Shown: positions 1 through 9,329 of the stretch, in pieces
How the letters are laid out: the number at the start of each line of letters is the position of its first letter
Position numbering within the stretch: the first letter of the stretch is position 1
Assembly (NCBI RefSeq): GCF_003123685.1
Contig: NZ_QCYJ01000103.1
Coordinates: 186,001 to 250,000, forward strand
Direction: 5' to 3'
Source: Nocardia aurea
GTDB taxonomy: Bacteria > Actinomycetota > Actinomycetes > Mycobacteriales > Mycobacteriaceae
Length of the DNA: 64,000 nt
Translations under genes and position numbers: made by a program
The notes under the pieces: generated by a model
The model's database searches: none
What the model was told of the DNA's origin: nothing
What the model saw: only the letters and a program-made list of their open reading frames with translations

Positions 1-71
1 ATCCGGTCGCCGTAGAACGCAGAGGCGTTGCCGATACGGACTGGACGGCGCGGTGTCGTCGAATTGGTCAT
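1..71 (-). CDS. AtuA-family protein, N-terminal fragment cut by window edge
   Basis: An ATG at 71-69 opens a frame running off the left edge. The 23 visible residues include VRIGNASAFYGDR, which resembles the conserved start of AtuA/DUF1446 proteins of acyclic terpene and leucine-type catabolic clusters. The start shares one base with the stop of the upstream gene (TGATG), so translation is probably coupled. AtuA proteins lack a settled biochemical role but usually sit beside acyl-CoA carboxylases, as here. Only the N-terminus is seen, so the call rests on one motif plus context. Confidence 0.7.
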   Translation of the reverse strand, partial: MTNSTTPRRPVRIGNASAFYGDR

Positions 72-883
72 CACAGTTCCCTTCGGGCAGTGGTCATCCG
101 GCGCGGACGTCCGCCTGCGGGCGCGCCCGCGTAAGCCTGGGCGATCTTCATCCAGGACTCGGCGACGGCTCCTCGGACGGTCAGGCGGGTGTCATCGAGG
201 TGTCGGCGCTGGGTGACGACGAGAACGAAATCCTCCGCGGCCCCGACCACGTGGTCGGCGGCGGTCTCAGGACCCCAGGTCCAGGTCTCGTTCGAGTCCG
301 GCGCCTGGAGTTCCACGCGGACCGCTGCGTCCGGAACCTCGAGACCATTGAGGCGGAACGCGAATCCGAAGGTGCTCACGCCGAGGTGTGCGATGCTGCG
401 CAGCCCATTGCTCGTGGGATGGGTGACTCCCAGCGTGTCGTAGACATCCTGGCCGTGTGCCCAGGTCTCCATCAGGCGCGCGGTTGCCGAGGAGGCGACA
501 CTCATGTCGGGGCCGAACCACGGCAACCGCCGCTTCGGATCGTCCTTCGAGAATTCTGCGATCAGCCGTGAACGTGACCGGGCGAACCAGTCCAGCAGGT
601 CGGTGGGTGTCCGATGGCGATGGTCCGCGGCCACCCGATCGGGGAAATCCTCTCCCCGCGCCACCAGTTCGGCGGACGTGATCCGGAAACGGTCGGCGTC
701 GGTCATGGCGAGGTGAGCGAAATCGTCGAAGAACGCGAGATGGGAGATCTGATCACGGACGGCCCACCCGGCTGCGGGGGTCGACGTCTCCCATGTCCGC
801 TGCTCCAGCGGCCGAAGGTGCGCGATCAGATGGGCGGATTCCTGTTCGAGATCGTTCAGCAGACCTCGGTAGTCCAGTGCCAT
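71..883 (-). CDS. TIGR03084-family DinB-like protein
   Basis: This 270-residue protein resembles the TIGR03084 group of the DinB/mycothiol-dependent maleylpyruvate isomerase superfamily. The N-terminus (LNDLEQESAHLIAHL, then GWAVRDQISHLAFFDD) supplies the first conserved His of the four-helix bundle, and METWAHGQDVYD near residue 140 the second. These histidines normally bind a divalent metal. The substrate is unknown; the family is repeatedly found beside AtuA and acyl-CoA carboxylase genes in actinobacteria, matching its neighbours. The start directly abuts the stop of the enoyl-CoA hydratase gene with no spacer, indicating one operon. Confidence 0.8.
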   Translation of the reverse strand: MALDYRGLLNDLEQESAHLIAHLRPLEQRTWETSTPAAGWAVRDQISHLAFFDDFAHLAMTDADRFRITSAELVARGEDFPDRVAADHRHRTPTDLLDWFARSRSRLIAEFSKDDPKRRLPWFGPDMSVASSATARLMETWAHGQDVYDTLGVTHPTSNGLRSIAHLGVSTFGFAFRLNGLEVPDAAVRVELQAPDSNETWTWGPETAADHVVGAAEDFVLVVTQRRHLDDTRLTVRGAVAESWMKIAQAYAGAPAGGRPRRMTTARREL

Positions 884-1648
884 CTATTTCCCCTGCCATC
901 GAGGAGCACGTTTCTCGGCGAAGGACCGCATACCTTCCTGGGCGTCCTCGCTGGTATACACCGGCGCCCAGATCTGCTCGGCGCGTTCGAACGCTTCGCC
1001 GAGTGGATATTCGGTGGTCAGTGCGGCAGTCCGCTTGCCTGCCAGTACCGAGAGGGGTGCGTTCTGCGCGATCCGACGGGCCAAGGCCTGCACGGTGCTG
1101 TGGAGCTGCTCGGGTTCGGCGAGTCGGTTGACGAAGCCGATCTCGTGCGCGCGGGCCGCCGACATCGGCTCGCCGGTCAGCACGATCTCGAGCGCCACCC
1201 GTCGCGGAATCATCAGCGGAAGTGGTGCGGCCCAGGGCGATCCGCGTCCCACCTTGACCTCGGAGATGGCGAATGTCGCCGTGGTCGAGGCGACACACAG
1301 GTCGCAGGTCTGCGCCAACAGGAAGCCACCCGCGAAGGCCGCACCGTTGACCGCGGCGATGGTCGGCTTGAGGACCTCGATATTTCGGCCGAACTGCGGA
1401 ACGAAATCGATCGGCGGGATGGTGAGTTGGTTCTGGGACATCTCCTTGAGATCGCCTCCGGCGCAGAACGCTTTGTCACCGGTCCCGGTGAGGACGAGTA
1501 CTTTGGCGCTCTCGTCGTCGTTGAACCGGCGCACGCCGTCGAACAGCCCTTCTCGAACAGCCTTGTCGAGGCTGTTTCGTGCCTCGGGCCGGTTGATCGT
1601 GAGCCAGGCGATTTCGTCGCGCACCTCGTAGCGCACTACCTCGCTCAT
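884..1648 (-). CDS. Enoyl-CoA hydratase/isomerase family protein
   Basis: A 254-residue crotonase-fold protein of normal length. INRPEARNSLD is the N-terminal crotonase signature, GDKAFCAGGDLKEM forms the first oxyanion-hole segment, and IAAVNGAAFAGGFLLAQTCD is the CoA-binding/oxyanion region. It probably hydrates an unsaturated acyl-CoA made by the dehydrogenase and carboxylase encoded nearby; an AtuE- or LiuC-like role is inferred from context. Its start overlaps the stop of the carboxylase alpha gene by four bases (ATGA). Confidence 0.88.
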   Translation of the reverse strand: MSEVVRYEVRDEIAWLTINRPEARNSLDKAVREGLFDGVRRFNDDESAKVLVLTGTGDKAFCAGGDLKEMSQNQLTIPPIDFVPQFGRNIEVLKPTIAAVNGAAFAGGFLLAQTCDLCVASTTATFAISEVKVGRGSPWAAPLPLMIPRRVALEIVLTGEPMSAARAHEIGFVNRLAEPEQLHSTVQALARRIAQNAPLSVLAGKRTAALTTEYPLGEAFERAEQIWAPVYTSEDAQEGMRSFAEKRAPRWQGK

Positions 1649-3669
1649 GCGTGTTCGCCCTGTTCGTCGACGACCACGGCGAGTACTCGGCCCGCGTCGA
1701 CCTGGGAGGCGACCGATATCGGGATTTTGGTGACGATGCCGTCGGCCGGGGTACGGATAGCGTGTTCCATCTTCATGGCCTCCAGCACGATCACGGTGTC
1801 ACCGGCTCGCACGGAATCGCCCTCGGCGACCTCGACGCGTACGACGGTGCCAGGCATCGGCGCGAGAAGGGAACCGGCTTCCTGGATGTCGCTGGGATCG
1901 GGAAATCGTTCGGTCTCGCGCAATTCGGTCGAGCCGAGCGCGCTGTCGACGTAGTGGATCGCGCCGGCTTGGCTGACGCGGTACTGCCGTCGCACTCCGT
2001 CGATGTTCGCATCGAGGAAGTCCGCGCGTGCGTCGATGATCTCGATCTCGCGGGGTTGCCACGCGTTGACCCGCGCGGTGAGCCGGTCGCGTCCGAATCG
2101 GTACTCGACGTCGAGGTCGTGCTCGTCGACGGTGAATGTGGCCGTTTGCGCCGCGGTGGGCAACGTCCGCCACCCTGAAGGCAGGCCCGGCAGTACCGTC
2201 ATTCGCGCACGTCGATCCGCCTGCGCGGCGAGCGCGGCCACCAGCGCATGGGTCGCGGAGGCTGTCTCGGCGCTGCCGTGCGCTGCCGCCGCCATCAACT
2301 CGACCGGATCGTGGCGATCGAGGTAGCCGGTGTCGATTGCGCCGGAACGGAATTCGGGTTCGCGAAGAATGCCGACGAGCAGATCCCGGTTGGTCGTCAC
2401 GCCGTGCACGCGGGTCTCGACCAGCGCGCGGGCGACCAGGGCACATGCGGTGTCACGGTCTGGGCCGTAACCGATCACTTTGGCCAGCATCGGATCGTAG
2501 AAGGTGCTCACCTGGGAACCGGAGGTGAATCCGGCGTCGACGCGGACGCCGTCGAGGTGCGGGAATTCCAGGACGGTGAGTGTGCCCGATACCGGGATGA
2601 ATCCGGCCGCGACGTCTTCGGCGTAGAGGCGGACCTCGACCGCGTGACCCTTCGGCCGGGCGTCGAGCATTTCTTCGGGCAACGGATTGCCCGCGGCCAC
2701 GAGCAATTGACCGCGCACCAGGTCGAGGCCGGTGACGAGTTCGGTGACGGGATGTTCGACCTGCAATCGGGTGTTGACCTCGAGGAAGTAGAACGAACCA
2801 TCCTGTGCCATCACGAATTCGACGGTTCCAGCGCCTTCGTAGGCCAGGGCTTTGCCTGCGGCGACGGCGGCTCGGCCGAGTTCGTCGCGCAGCGCGTCGT
2901 CGACGGCGGTGGAGGGGGATTCCTCGATGATCTTCTGGTATCGGCGTTGGATAGAACATTCGCGCTCGCCGAGGTGGACGACAGTGCCGTGGCTGTCGCC
3001 GAAGATCTGCACCTCGATATGTCGCGGTGACGGCACGAACTTCTCCAGGAACACGGTGCCGTCGCCGAAGGCCGAAGCGGCCTCGCGGCGTGCGCTACGC
3101 ACCGCCTCCAGCAGTTCCGCCTGTTCTGTCACGATACGCATACCGCGCCCGCCACCACCGAATGCCGCCTTCACCAGAATCGGGAAACCGATCTCGGCCG
3201 CGGCCGCGCCCAGACGTTCGGGGTCCTCGTCGGATTCGGTTTCGACGGTCGCGCCGGGCAGTACGGGCACCCCGGCGGCAGCCATCATGGTTTTGGCTTC
3301 GATCTTGGACCCCATGGCCGCGATCGCAGACGGGCTAGGACCGACGAAGATCACGTCAGCGGCGGCGCAGTCACGTGCGAATTGTTCGTTCTCGGAGAGG
3401 AATCCGTAGCCCGGGTGAATCGCGTCGGCTCTGGTGCGTCGGGCAGCGTCGAGCACCAGGTCGCCACGCAGGTAGGTGTCGGCTGGAGCGGTGCCGGGCA
3501 GGTGGATCGATTCGTCGGCTTCGTGGACATACGGTGCGTCACGGTCGGCGTCGGAATACAGCGCCACCGTCGAGATATCCATCTGCCGCGCGGTGCGGAT
3601 GATGCGTGAGGCGATTTCGCCGCGGTTGGCGATGAGGAGTTTGGTGATAGCAGGCATCGTGGTGCTCAC
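1645..3669 (-). CDS. Acyl-CoA carboxylase alpha subunit (biotin carboxylase plus biotin carrier)
   Basis: A 674-residue protein with an N-terminal biotin carboxylase (LLIANRGEIASRIIRTAR; ATP-grasp glycine loop FGGGGRGMR near residue 170; EVNTRLQVEHPVTE near 290). A linker follows, then a C-terminal biotinyl domain with VIVLEAMKMEH near residue 632, the Lys between the two Met being biotinylated. It carries out ATP-dependent carboxylation of biotin and passes the carboxyl group to the beta subunit. Length and order match methylcrotonyl-, geranyl- or propionyl-CoA carboxylase alpha chains. The AtuA neighbour favours a branched enoyl-CoA substrate, but sequence alone does not decide this. Overlaps the beta gene by four bases. 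Confidence 0.9.
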   Translation of the reverse strand: MSTTMPAITKLLIANRGEIASRIIRTARQMDISTVALYSDADRDAPYVHEADESIHLPGTAPADTYLRGDLVLDAARRTRADAIHPGYGFLSENEQFARDCAAADVIFVGPSPSAIAAMGSKIEAKTMMAAAGVPVLPGATVETESDEDPERLGAAAAEIGFPILVKAAFGGGGRGMRIVTEQAELLEAVRSARREAASAFGDGTVFLEKFVPSPRHIEVQIFGDSHGTVVHLGERECSIQRRYQKIIEESPSTAVDDALRDELGRAAVAAGKALAYEGAGTVEFVMAQDGSFYFLEVNTRLQVEHPVTELVTGLDLVRGQLLVAAGNPLPEEMLDARPKGHAVEVRLYAEDVAAGFIPVSGTLTVLEFPHLDGVRVDAGFTSGSQVSTFYDPMLAKVIGYGPDRDTACALVARALVETRVHGVTTNRDLLVGILREPEFRSGAIDTGYLDRHDPVELMAAAAHGSAETASATHALVAALAAQADRRARMTVLPGLPSGWRTLPTAAQTATFTVDEHDLDVEYRFGRDRLTARVNAWQPREIEIIDARADFLDANIDGVRRQYRVSQAGAIHYVDSALGSTELRETERFPDPSDIQEAGSLLAPMPGTVVRVEVAEGDSVRAGDTVIVLEAMKMEHAIRTPADGIVTKIPISVASQVDAGRVLAVVVDEQGEHA

Positions 3670-5264
3670 ATCCTGAAGACGCCGAAGCCGCGGCGGCCGG
3701 CGATCGTGTTGGAATGGGTTGCCGACAGCGCCATCGCGAGCACCGAGCGGGTGTCGCGCGGGTCGATCACGCCGTCGTCGTAGATGCGGGCGGAGATGAA
3801 GAACGGGTGTGACTCGTTCTCGATCTGTGCCTCGATCGCGGCGGTGCGCGCCGCGTCGGCCTCGGCGTCGAATTCGCGTCCGGCCGCCGCGGCGGATGCC
3901 TTGCCGACGATGGACATCACCCCGGCCAGCTGGGCCGCGCCCATGACGGCGAGTTTGGCGTTGGCCCAGGTGAACATGAAACGCGGATCGTAGGCACGCC
4001 CCGACATTCCGTAGTTACCTGCGCCGAACGATCCGCCCATATTGATGCTGATGTGGGGCACGTCGCTGTTGGTGACGGCGTTGATCATCTTGGCGCCGTC
4101 CTTGATGATTCCGCCCTGTTCGTATTCGGTGCCGACCATGAACCCGGTGACGTTGTGCAGGAAGATCAGCGGAGTGTCGGTCTGGTTGGCCAACAGGATG
4201 AATTCGGTGGCCTTCTTGGCTTCGTCGCTGAACAGGACACCGCGTGTGTTGGCGAGGATGCCGACCGGGTAGCCGTGGATCGATGCCCAGCCTGTCGCGA
4301 TGCTGGTTCCCCAGCGGGGTTTGTATTCCGAGAATCGCGACCCGTCGGCGATCCGCGCGATCACCTCTCGCGGATCGAACGGAACCCGGGGGTCACCGGA
4401 AGCGATCCCCAGCAACTCGGCGCTGTCGTAGAGCGGCTCGTCGGCGGGCACGCTCGGGCCCGGACCGAGTTTGCGCCAGTTCAGGTGAGAGACGATATCG
4501 CGGCCGAGGCGAATGGCATCGCGTTCGTCGACCGCGAAGTAGTCGGCCAATCCCGAGACGCGCGAATGCATATCCGCGCCGCCGAGCGCCTCGTCATCGG
4601 CATCCTCGCCGGTGGCCATCTTCACCAGCGGGGGACCGCCGAGGAAGACCTTGGCGGCGTTGTCCACCAGCACGGCGTAGTCGCACATACCGGGCACGTA
4701 GGCGCCACCGGCGGTCGAATTGCCGAACACCAGAGCGACACTCGGGATCCCCATCGAGGACAGGCGCGTGAGCTCGTGGAAGATCCGTCCCGCGTGGACG
4801 AACAGTTCGGACTGCGTCGGGAGGTCGGCGCCACCGGACTCGACCAGATACACCACCGGTAGTCGGTTGACCCGCGCGATCTCCAACGCCCGCAGATTCT
4901 TTCGCAGCGTGTAAGGGTTCATGGTGCCGCCGCGCACGGTCGGGTCGTGCGCGATGACCATGCACTCGACCCCTGACACCACCCCGACACCGGTCACGAT
5001 CGCCGCGCCGACATTGAACTCGGTACCCCACGCAGCCAGCGCGGACAGCTCCATGAACGGGCCGTCGCGGTCGATGAGCAACTCGATCCGCTCGCGTACC
5101 AGCAGTTTGCCGCGATCGTGATGGCGGGTCGCGTACCGCTGCCCACCTCCGGCCGCGACCAGTGTCAGTTGTTCGTCCAGGGCCGCGACCGCGGTGGACT
5201 GCACCCGGTGATTGTGGAGGTATACCGACGACGTTGTGTCGATCTCGGACTTGAGTACCGGCAT
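3666..5264 (-). CDS. Acyl-CoA carboxylase beta (carboxyltransferase) subunit
   Basis: A 532-residue carboxyltransferase with two crotonase-like halves. The N-terminal half has GKLLVRERIELLID and FGNSTAGGAYVPGMCDY; the C-terminal half has FLHNVTGFMVGTEYEQGGI and NMGGSFGAGNYGMSGRAY, residues that hold acyl-CoA and biotin in the methylcrotonyl/geranyl-CoA carboxylase group. It transfers carboxyl from carboxybiotin to the acyl-CoA. It is the first gene of the minus-strand operon; 189 bases separate it from the nitronate monooxygenase gene and contain a CACTAGTG palindrome shared with that gene's promoter region. Confidence 0.9.
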   Translation of the reverse strand: MPVLKSEIDTTSSVYLHNHRVQSTAVAALDEQLTLVAAGGGQRYATRHHDRGKLLVRERIELLIDRDGPFMELSALAAWGTEFNVGAAIVTGVGVVSGVECMVIAHDPTVRGGTMNPYTLRKNLRALEIARVNRLPVVYLVESGGADLPTQSELFVHAGRIFHELTRLSSMGIPSVALVFGNSTAGGAYVPGMCDYAVLVDNAAKVFLGGPPLVKMATGEDADDEALGGADMHSRVSGLADYFAVDERDAIRLGRDIVSHLNWRKLGPGPSVPADEPLYDSAELLGIASGDPRVPFDPREVIARIADGSRFSEYKPRWGTSIATGWASIHGYPVGILANTRGVLFSDEAKKATEFILLANQTDTPLIFLHNVTGFMVGTEYEQGGIIKDGAKMINAVTNSDVPHISINMGGSFGAGNYGMSGRAYDPRFMFTWANAKLAVMGAAQLAGVMSIVGKASAAAAGREFDAEADAARTAAIEAQIENESHPFFISARIYDDGVIDPRDTRSVLAMALSATHSNTIAGRRGFGVFRM

Positions 5265-5325
5265 CCGTGCGCCTTTCGTCTGGATTCGTATGTCGCGATC
5301 ACCGGGCAGCGAGCCCCGATTCCGC

Positions 5326-5350
5326 CACTAGTGAATGGCGATACACTAAC
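5326..5350. promoter_or_regulatory. CACTAGTG-containing candidate operator upstream of the carboxylase operon
   Basis: The site begins with the perfect 8-base palindrome CACTAGTGAA and ends with ACTAAC, 62-86 bases upstream of the carboxylase beta start. A 25-base element with the same ends and about 20 matching positions lies immediately before the nitronate monooxygenase start (6435-6459, opposite strand). Shared regulation is inferred. Confidence 0.45.
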
Positions 5351-5453
5351 TCAATTCTGCCGACGTGGGAACAATTAGCCTTGAGCTGTGTATTTGCCGC
5401 GAGCGCGTGCTGAATCACTCAACTCTCATGAAGAGTTCATGATTGCCGGATAA

Positions 5454-6431
5454 CTAGTGCGTGTTGGCTCGGGATTGTCGGTGGATACCGGCCTGTGGCC
5501 GAGGTGCGAACTCCGCCAGATCGATGCGGGCTTGTTCGTACTGTGCGACGAGCGTGCCGATCAGCTCGGCGACCGAGGTGACAGCCTCGATGCCCGCGAC
5601 GCTGTGTCCCGCGCTCCATGCCGTCCGGTTGTGTAGCAGGCGGTCCTGGCGGAATCCGTCGGCCTCGGTCGCGGTGGTCGCGTCGTCTCTGCGCAGCCAG
5701 CTGGTCAGCAGGCTGGCGGGGATGCCGCCGACCCGGGTGGACAACTCCACGTCATCGAGAGTCGCTTCGATCAACGCCGCGCGGTAGTCGGGGGACGCCA
5801 GACTTTCGGAAGTGGCGATGAATCTGGTTCCGAGGTAGACCAGATCCGCGCCGAGCACTTGGGCAGCGAGGATGGACGCGCCGTCGGTGATCCCTCCGGC
5901 CAGTACGATCGGGCCGTCGAAAAGTGGCCGGACGGCACGGACGAAGGCCAACGGATTCGCCCATCCGGTCTGACCGCCCGCCCCCGCGCTGAGAAGTACC
6001 AGCCCGTCCGCGCCCGCGTCGATGGCGCTGCGGACATGCGTCATGCTCGAGACGTCGGCGAGCACTCGGCAACCGATGTCGTGTAGCGGCTCGATTACCG
6101 GCGCCGGTGAGCCGACGCTGGTAATTGCCCATTCGATTCCGTGTCGTGCGAGGCAGTCCAGGTCGGATGCGAGTCGGGTATTGGTGCGATGAACGACCAG
6201 ATTCGGCGCGACCGGGGCCACGGGGCTGTCGGAGGGGGCGTGGAGCGCGGAGGTGATGTGGCGCATCCATGCGTCGAGTTCGGCCGTGCTGTCGGCATTG
6301 TGTGTCGGAAAAGAGCCGATCACGCCGTTGCGGCAGGCGGCTATCACCAGGTCGGGTCCGGATACCGCGGTCATCGGCGCCGCGATGGCGGGAATTGTCA
6401 GTCGCGCCGCTAGGGCGTCGTGCAAGGCCAT
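5454..6431 (-). CDS. Nitronate monooxygenase / 2-nitropropane dioxygenase family
   Basis: A 325-residue FMN-dependent TIM-barrel protein. IPAIAAPMTAVSGPDLV at the N-terminus, DAGADGLVLLSAGAGGQTG near residue 140 (phosphate/flavin loop, with HxGG-like AGGQTG) and VLAGGITDGASILAAQVLGA near 190 are typical. It may oxidise alkyl nitronates or act as an enoyl reductase-like flavoprotein, as the family is mixed. No Shine-Dalgarno is clear before the ATG; a candidate operator ends four bases upstream. The gene stands alone between the carboxylase operon and the LuxR pair. Confidence 0.8.
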   Translation of the reverse strand: MALHDALAARLTIPAIAAPMTAVSGPDLVIAACRNGVIGSFPTHNADSTAELDAWMRHITSALHAPSDSPVAPVAPNLVVHRTNTRLASDLDCLARHGIEWAITSVGSPAPVIEPLHDIGCRVLADVSSMTHVRSAIDAGADGLVLLSAGAGGQTGWANPLAFVRAVRPLFDGPIVLAGGITDGASILAAQVLGADLVYLGTRFIATSESLASPDYRAALIEATLDDVELSTRVGGIPASLLTSWLRRDDATTATEADGFRQDRLLHNRTAWSAGHSVAGIEAVTSVAELIGTLVAQYEQARIDLAEFAPRPQAGIHRQSRANTH

Positions 6432-6434
6432 GAT

Positions 6435-6467
6435 GTTAGTAAATCATCGTTCACTAGTGTGGTGAAC
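6435..6467. promoter_or_regulatory. Operator-like inverted repeat before nitronate monooxygenase gene
   Basis: GTTCAC (6449-6454) and GTGAAC (6462-6467) form a perfect six-base inverted repeat with a seven-base spacer. It includes the CACTAGTG palindrome (6452-6459) also present at 5326-5333. The extended match on the minus strand covers 6459-6435 and ends in ACTAAC. Its closeness to the start codon suggests repression. Confidence 0.45.
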
Positions 6468-6714
6468 CGCTTCCTGCTGTGAATCCTGGTGGCGACGGCC
6501 GGGCGATCATCACAAATGTCTGTGCCGTGGGTTCATGGTTAGATCCCGATCCGCTTGACAGCGTGATGCAGATCACCCATCATGTCTCCGTAAGTAAATC
6601 GCGGAACACATCGTCAGTGCGGGTGTGTTTCTGGGACGGTTTCGGCCGAGTTCGACCGAAACCCGGAAAGTCGAGCCGATGGCCCCTCTCGGCTGTTGGG
6701 AGAACTCGAAGACG

Positions 6715-7878
6715 ATGAAGGCAACGATGGCTGTGTCGCATTCGGGATCTGCCGCGGTGGTCGACCGGATCGCGGAGCTGAACGCGCAGGTCGTGGCATT
6801 GGCCGAACAAGCGTCCTGGAGTAGTGCGAGTCAGCCATACGCACAGCTGCTGCTCGGCGGGACCATGGAGCGGGTGAGTCGGCGACTGGCCGCCGTCGGT
6901 ACTGGATCCGCCACTACCGCCGAACTCTGTGAGCTACTCGGCGACCTGAACGCGGTGCAGGCGACTCTGCGCAAGCACAGTTCTGCGCAGCCGAGTTACG
7001 CGCCCGGCCGGATCTATGAGGCGTTGGCGCGACTTCGTGACAAGGCCGACGCGCAAGATGTCCTCGATTCGGCGCCGGCGCAATTGTGCGTGTCTCTCGG
7101 ATTCGATCGCGCGATGATCTCCGGTATCAACGGGTCGATCTGGACGCCACGTAGATTGTTCCTGTCGGACGGCCTGGACTGGGAGTTCCATCGAGAACTC
7201 GGTGAGTACATCGCTGCCCTGGAGATACCACTCGCCTCACCGATGGTGGAGGCGGAGGTGGTACGCCGTCGGCTCGCCGCGCTGGTCAGCGACGCGCAGC
7301 GAGAGCCGCGGACCTACCGCCCACTGATGGACATCTCGCGGACCGGGGAGTATGTGGTAGCGCCGATCGTCACCGGCAGTGCCGTGCTCGGCCTGCTGCA
7401 TGCCGACACCTATCTGTCACGGCGTCCACTCACCGCCGCCGACCGTGACAGCATCCGAGGTTTCGCCGAAGGGGTCGGGCTCATCTACGAGCGCGCCGTT
7501 CTCGAATCCAGGCTGATCGAGCAGCGGGAACATCTGTCGAGAGTGTTCCTCGCCGCCGAGCGGATAGTCGATACGTCGCGGGACGAACCGGCACGTCTGC
7601 CGGGGCCCGCCGCGCGCGTGGCGACGGCGATCACGTCCATCGACACCCCCGAGCGGTCAGCGCCTGAAATCCTCGCCCGACTCACCGGCCGGGAACGAGA
7701 AGTGCTTGCCCTGCTGGCAAGCGGTGCGACGAACGCACAGGTCGCCGACCGGCTCACGGTCGCCGAAAGCACAGTCAAATCGCATGTCAAGCACATTCTG
7801 CACAAGATGGGCACGCCGAATCGTGCCGGTGCGATCGCGCGCTATGTACGCGCCAAGAACAACGAACGGCGGGTGTGA
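6715..7878 (+). CDS. LuxR-family regulator with GAF domain (first of tandem pair)
   Basis: About 387 residues from the chosen ATG, which has GGGAG at 6698-6702; an ATG at 6727 is the alternative and the far upstream ATG at 6625 is unlikely. The central part resembles a GAF sensor domain, ending at GLLHADTYLSRRPL. The C-terminus has a LuxR/NarL helix-turn-helix: LTGREREVLALLASGATNAQ, then VAESTVKSHVKHILHKMG. No receiver domain is present. It probably activates the flanking catabolic genes in response to a ligand; the target is inferred. Its stop overlaps the GTG start of a paralogue by four bases. Confidence 0.85.
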   Translation: MKATMAVSHSGSAAVVDRIAELNAQVVALAEQASWSSASQPYAQLLLGGTMERVSRRLAAVGTGSATTAELCELLGDLNAVQATLRKHSSAQPSYAPGRIYEALARLRDKADAQDVLDSAPAQLCVSLGFDRAMISGINGSIWTPRRLFLSDGLDWEFHRELGEYIAALEIPLASPMVEAEVVRRRLAALVSDAQREPRTYRPLMDISRTGEYVVAPIVTGSAVLGLLHADTYLSRRPLTAADRDSIRGFAEGVGLIYERAVLESRLIEQREHLSRVFLAAERIVDTSRDEPARLPGPAARVATAITSIDTPERSAPEILARLTGREREVLALLASGATNAQVADRLTVAESTVKSHVKHILHKMGTPNRAGAIARYVRAKNNERRV

Positions 7879-9065
7879 TCGTGGCGGTTGCCATGGCCAG
7901 CGAACATGTCGGCAGCAGCCCCGTCGGACGGGTGCGGCAGGAATGGCGCCGCCGGGAGAACGAGCTGATCGGTCGGCTGTCTGCGCTGCGTGACGCGGTA
8001 TTCGTCGCGAGCGAGACCGCGGTCGCGGTCCCACGAGTGGAATGGGACGGCCCGTGGCGATCGGCGGAAGTGGTCGCGAATCTCGTACATCTGTGCATCG
8101 ATCGGCTTCGCGATATCAAATCGGCGGATACCGCGACGGCGGGCGAACTGTGCCGATTGATAGTCGACCTGCAACAGCTGGCGATCGACCTCTATTTGTT
8201 CGATACGGCCAAACGCAATCAGCGGCTGGCCGACTGTGCTGCCGGGCTGAGCCGAATGCGTGGTATCCCGGATACCGCGGGCCTACTCGATGTCGCGTGC
8301 GAGGAGATCGTGCTGCGCTGTGGATTCCAGCGCGCGGTGCTCTCGCGTGTCGAAGGCAGCGCGTGGATGCCGTGGAGGGCCCATTTCGCCGATGACGGGG
8401 CGCAATCGTGGTTCTCGGACTGGATCGACGAGAATATCCCGCTCGTCGTGGGCGCCCCGGAGTCGCAACTGCTGACCAAGCGGCGCCCGTCGCTGGTGCT
8501 CGACACTACGAGCGCCCGCGTGTACCGGCCGCTGATCATCGATGCGGGCAGATCCAATTCCTACGTCGTCGCCCCCGTGATGCACGGTGACGCCGTCGTC
8601 GGGTTCATCCATGCCGACCACAATTCAGCGGCCCGGCGCGTCGATGAATCCGATCGGGACATCCTGTGGGCATTCACCGATGGCTTCAACCATATCTACG
8701 AGCGGACCGTCCTTCTCGAAAAGCTTCGGACACAGCGCGACCAGATGCGGGATCTGGTGGTCGCCGCCGTGGATCGGATGGACGACCTGTGCGAGTCGGG
8801 TATGAGCATGGCCCGGCCCGCCGACGGTGAGCAGCGGTCCGTCGCGCCGACGACGGTCTCGTCCAGCTACGGAGACATCGGAGACCTGACGTCCAGGGAA
8901 GCCGAGGTCTTCGAATTGATGATCGACGGCGCTACCAATCGTGCGATCGCCGAGCGTCTCGTGATCACCGAGGGAACGGTGAAATCTCACGTCAAGCACA
9001 TTCTGCGGAAATTCGGCGCGGCCAACCGTTCCCAGGCCATCGCGTGGTCGCTGGGCGGAAAGTAG
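7875..9065 (+). CDS. LuxR-family regulator with GAF domain (second of tandem pair)
   Basis: A 396-residue paralogue of the preceding regulator with the same plan: helical N-terminus, GAF-like middle (LDVACEEIVLRCGFQRAVLS; VAPVMHGDAVVGFIHADHN) and C-terminal LuxR helix-turn-helix (LTSREAEVFELMIDGATNRA; ITEGTVKSHVKHILRKFG). The GTG at 7875 forms a GTGA overlap with the upstream stop, so the two are probably made together and may form heteromers. An ATG at 7893 is an alternative start. The ligand is unknown. Confidence 0.85.
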   Translation: MIVAVAMASEHVGSSPVGRVRQEWRRRENELIGRLSALRDAVFVASETAVAVPRVEWDGPWRSAEVVANLVHLCIDRLRDIKSADTATAGELCRLIVDLQQLAIDLYLFDTAKRNQRLADCAAGLSRMRGIPDTAGLLDVACEEIVLRCGFQRAVLSRVEGSAWMPWRAHFADDGAQSWFSDWIDENIPLVVGAPESQLLTKRRPSLVLDTTSARVYRPLIIDAGRSNSYVVAPVMHGDAVVGFIHADHNSAARRVDESDRDILWAFTDGFNHIYERTVLLEKLRTQRDQMRDLVVAAVDRMDDLCESGMSMARPADGEQRSVAPTTVSSSYGDIGDLTSREAEVFELMIDGATNRAIAERLVITEGTVKSHVKHILRKFGAANRSQAIAWSLGGK

Positions 9066-9329
9066 CGACTCCTCGGAACGCATCGCGGGCGTGACAACTC
9101 ATCCCTCTCCGATCGGGGGTGGTAACTCCCGCGAAAGGGGGAGCCCGGACCTCCGAGTATGTCCGACTCGGCGAACACGTCGACAAGACACGTCTACGTG
9201 CGGCCGACGTGCGAAAGGCACGACCTCCAGGGCCTTTTCGGGCCATCTCTCGTCACTATCGATATCCCCCGGACGAGTACCGCGATTCCCCCCCGAGGTA
9301 TAGCGCGGATCGGTGATTCACCCCATAGG

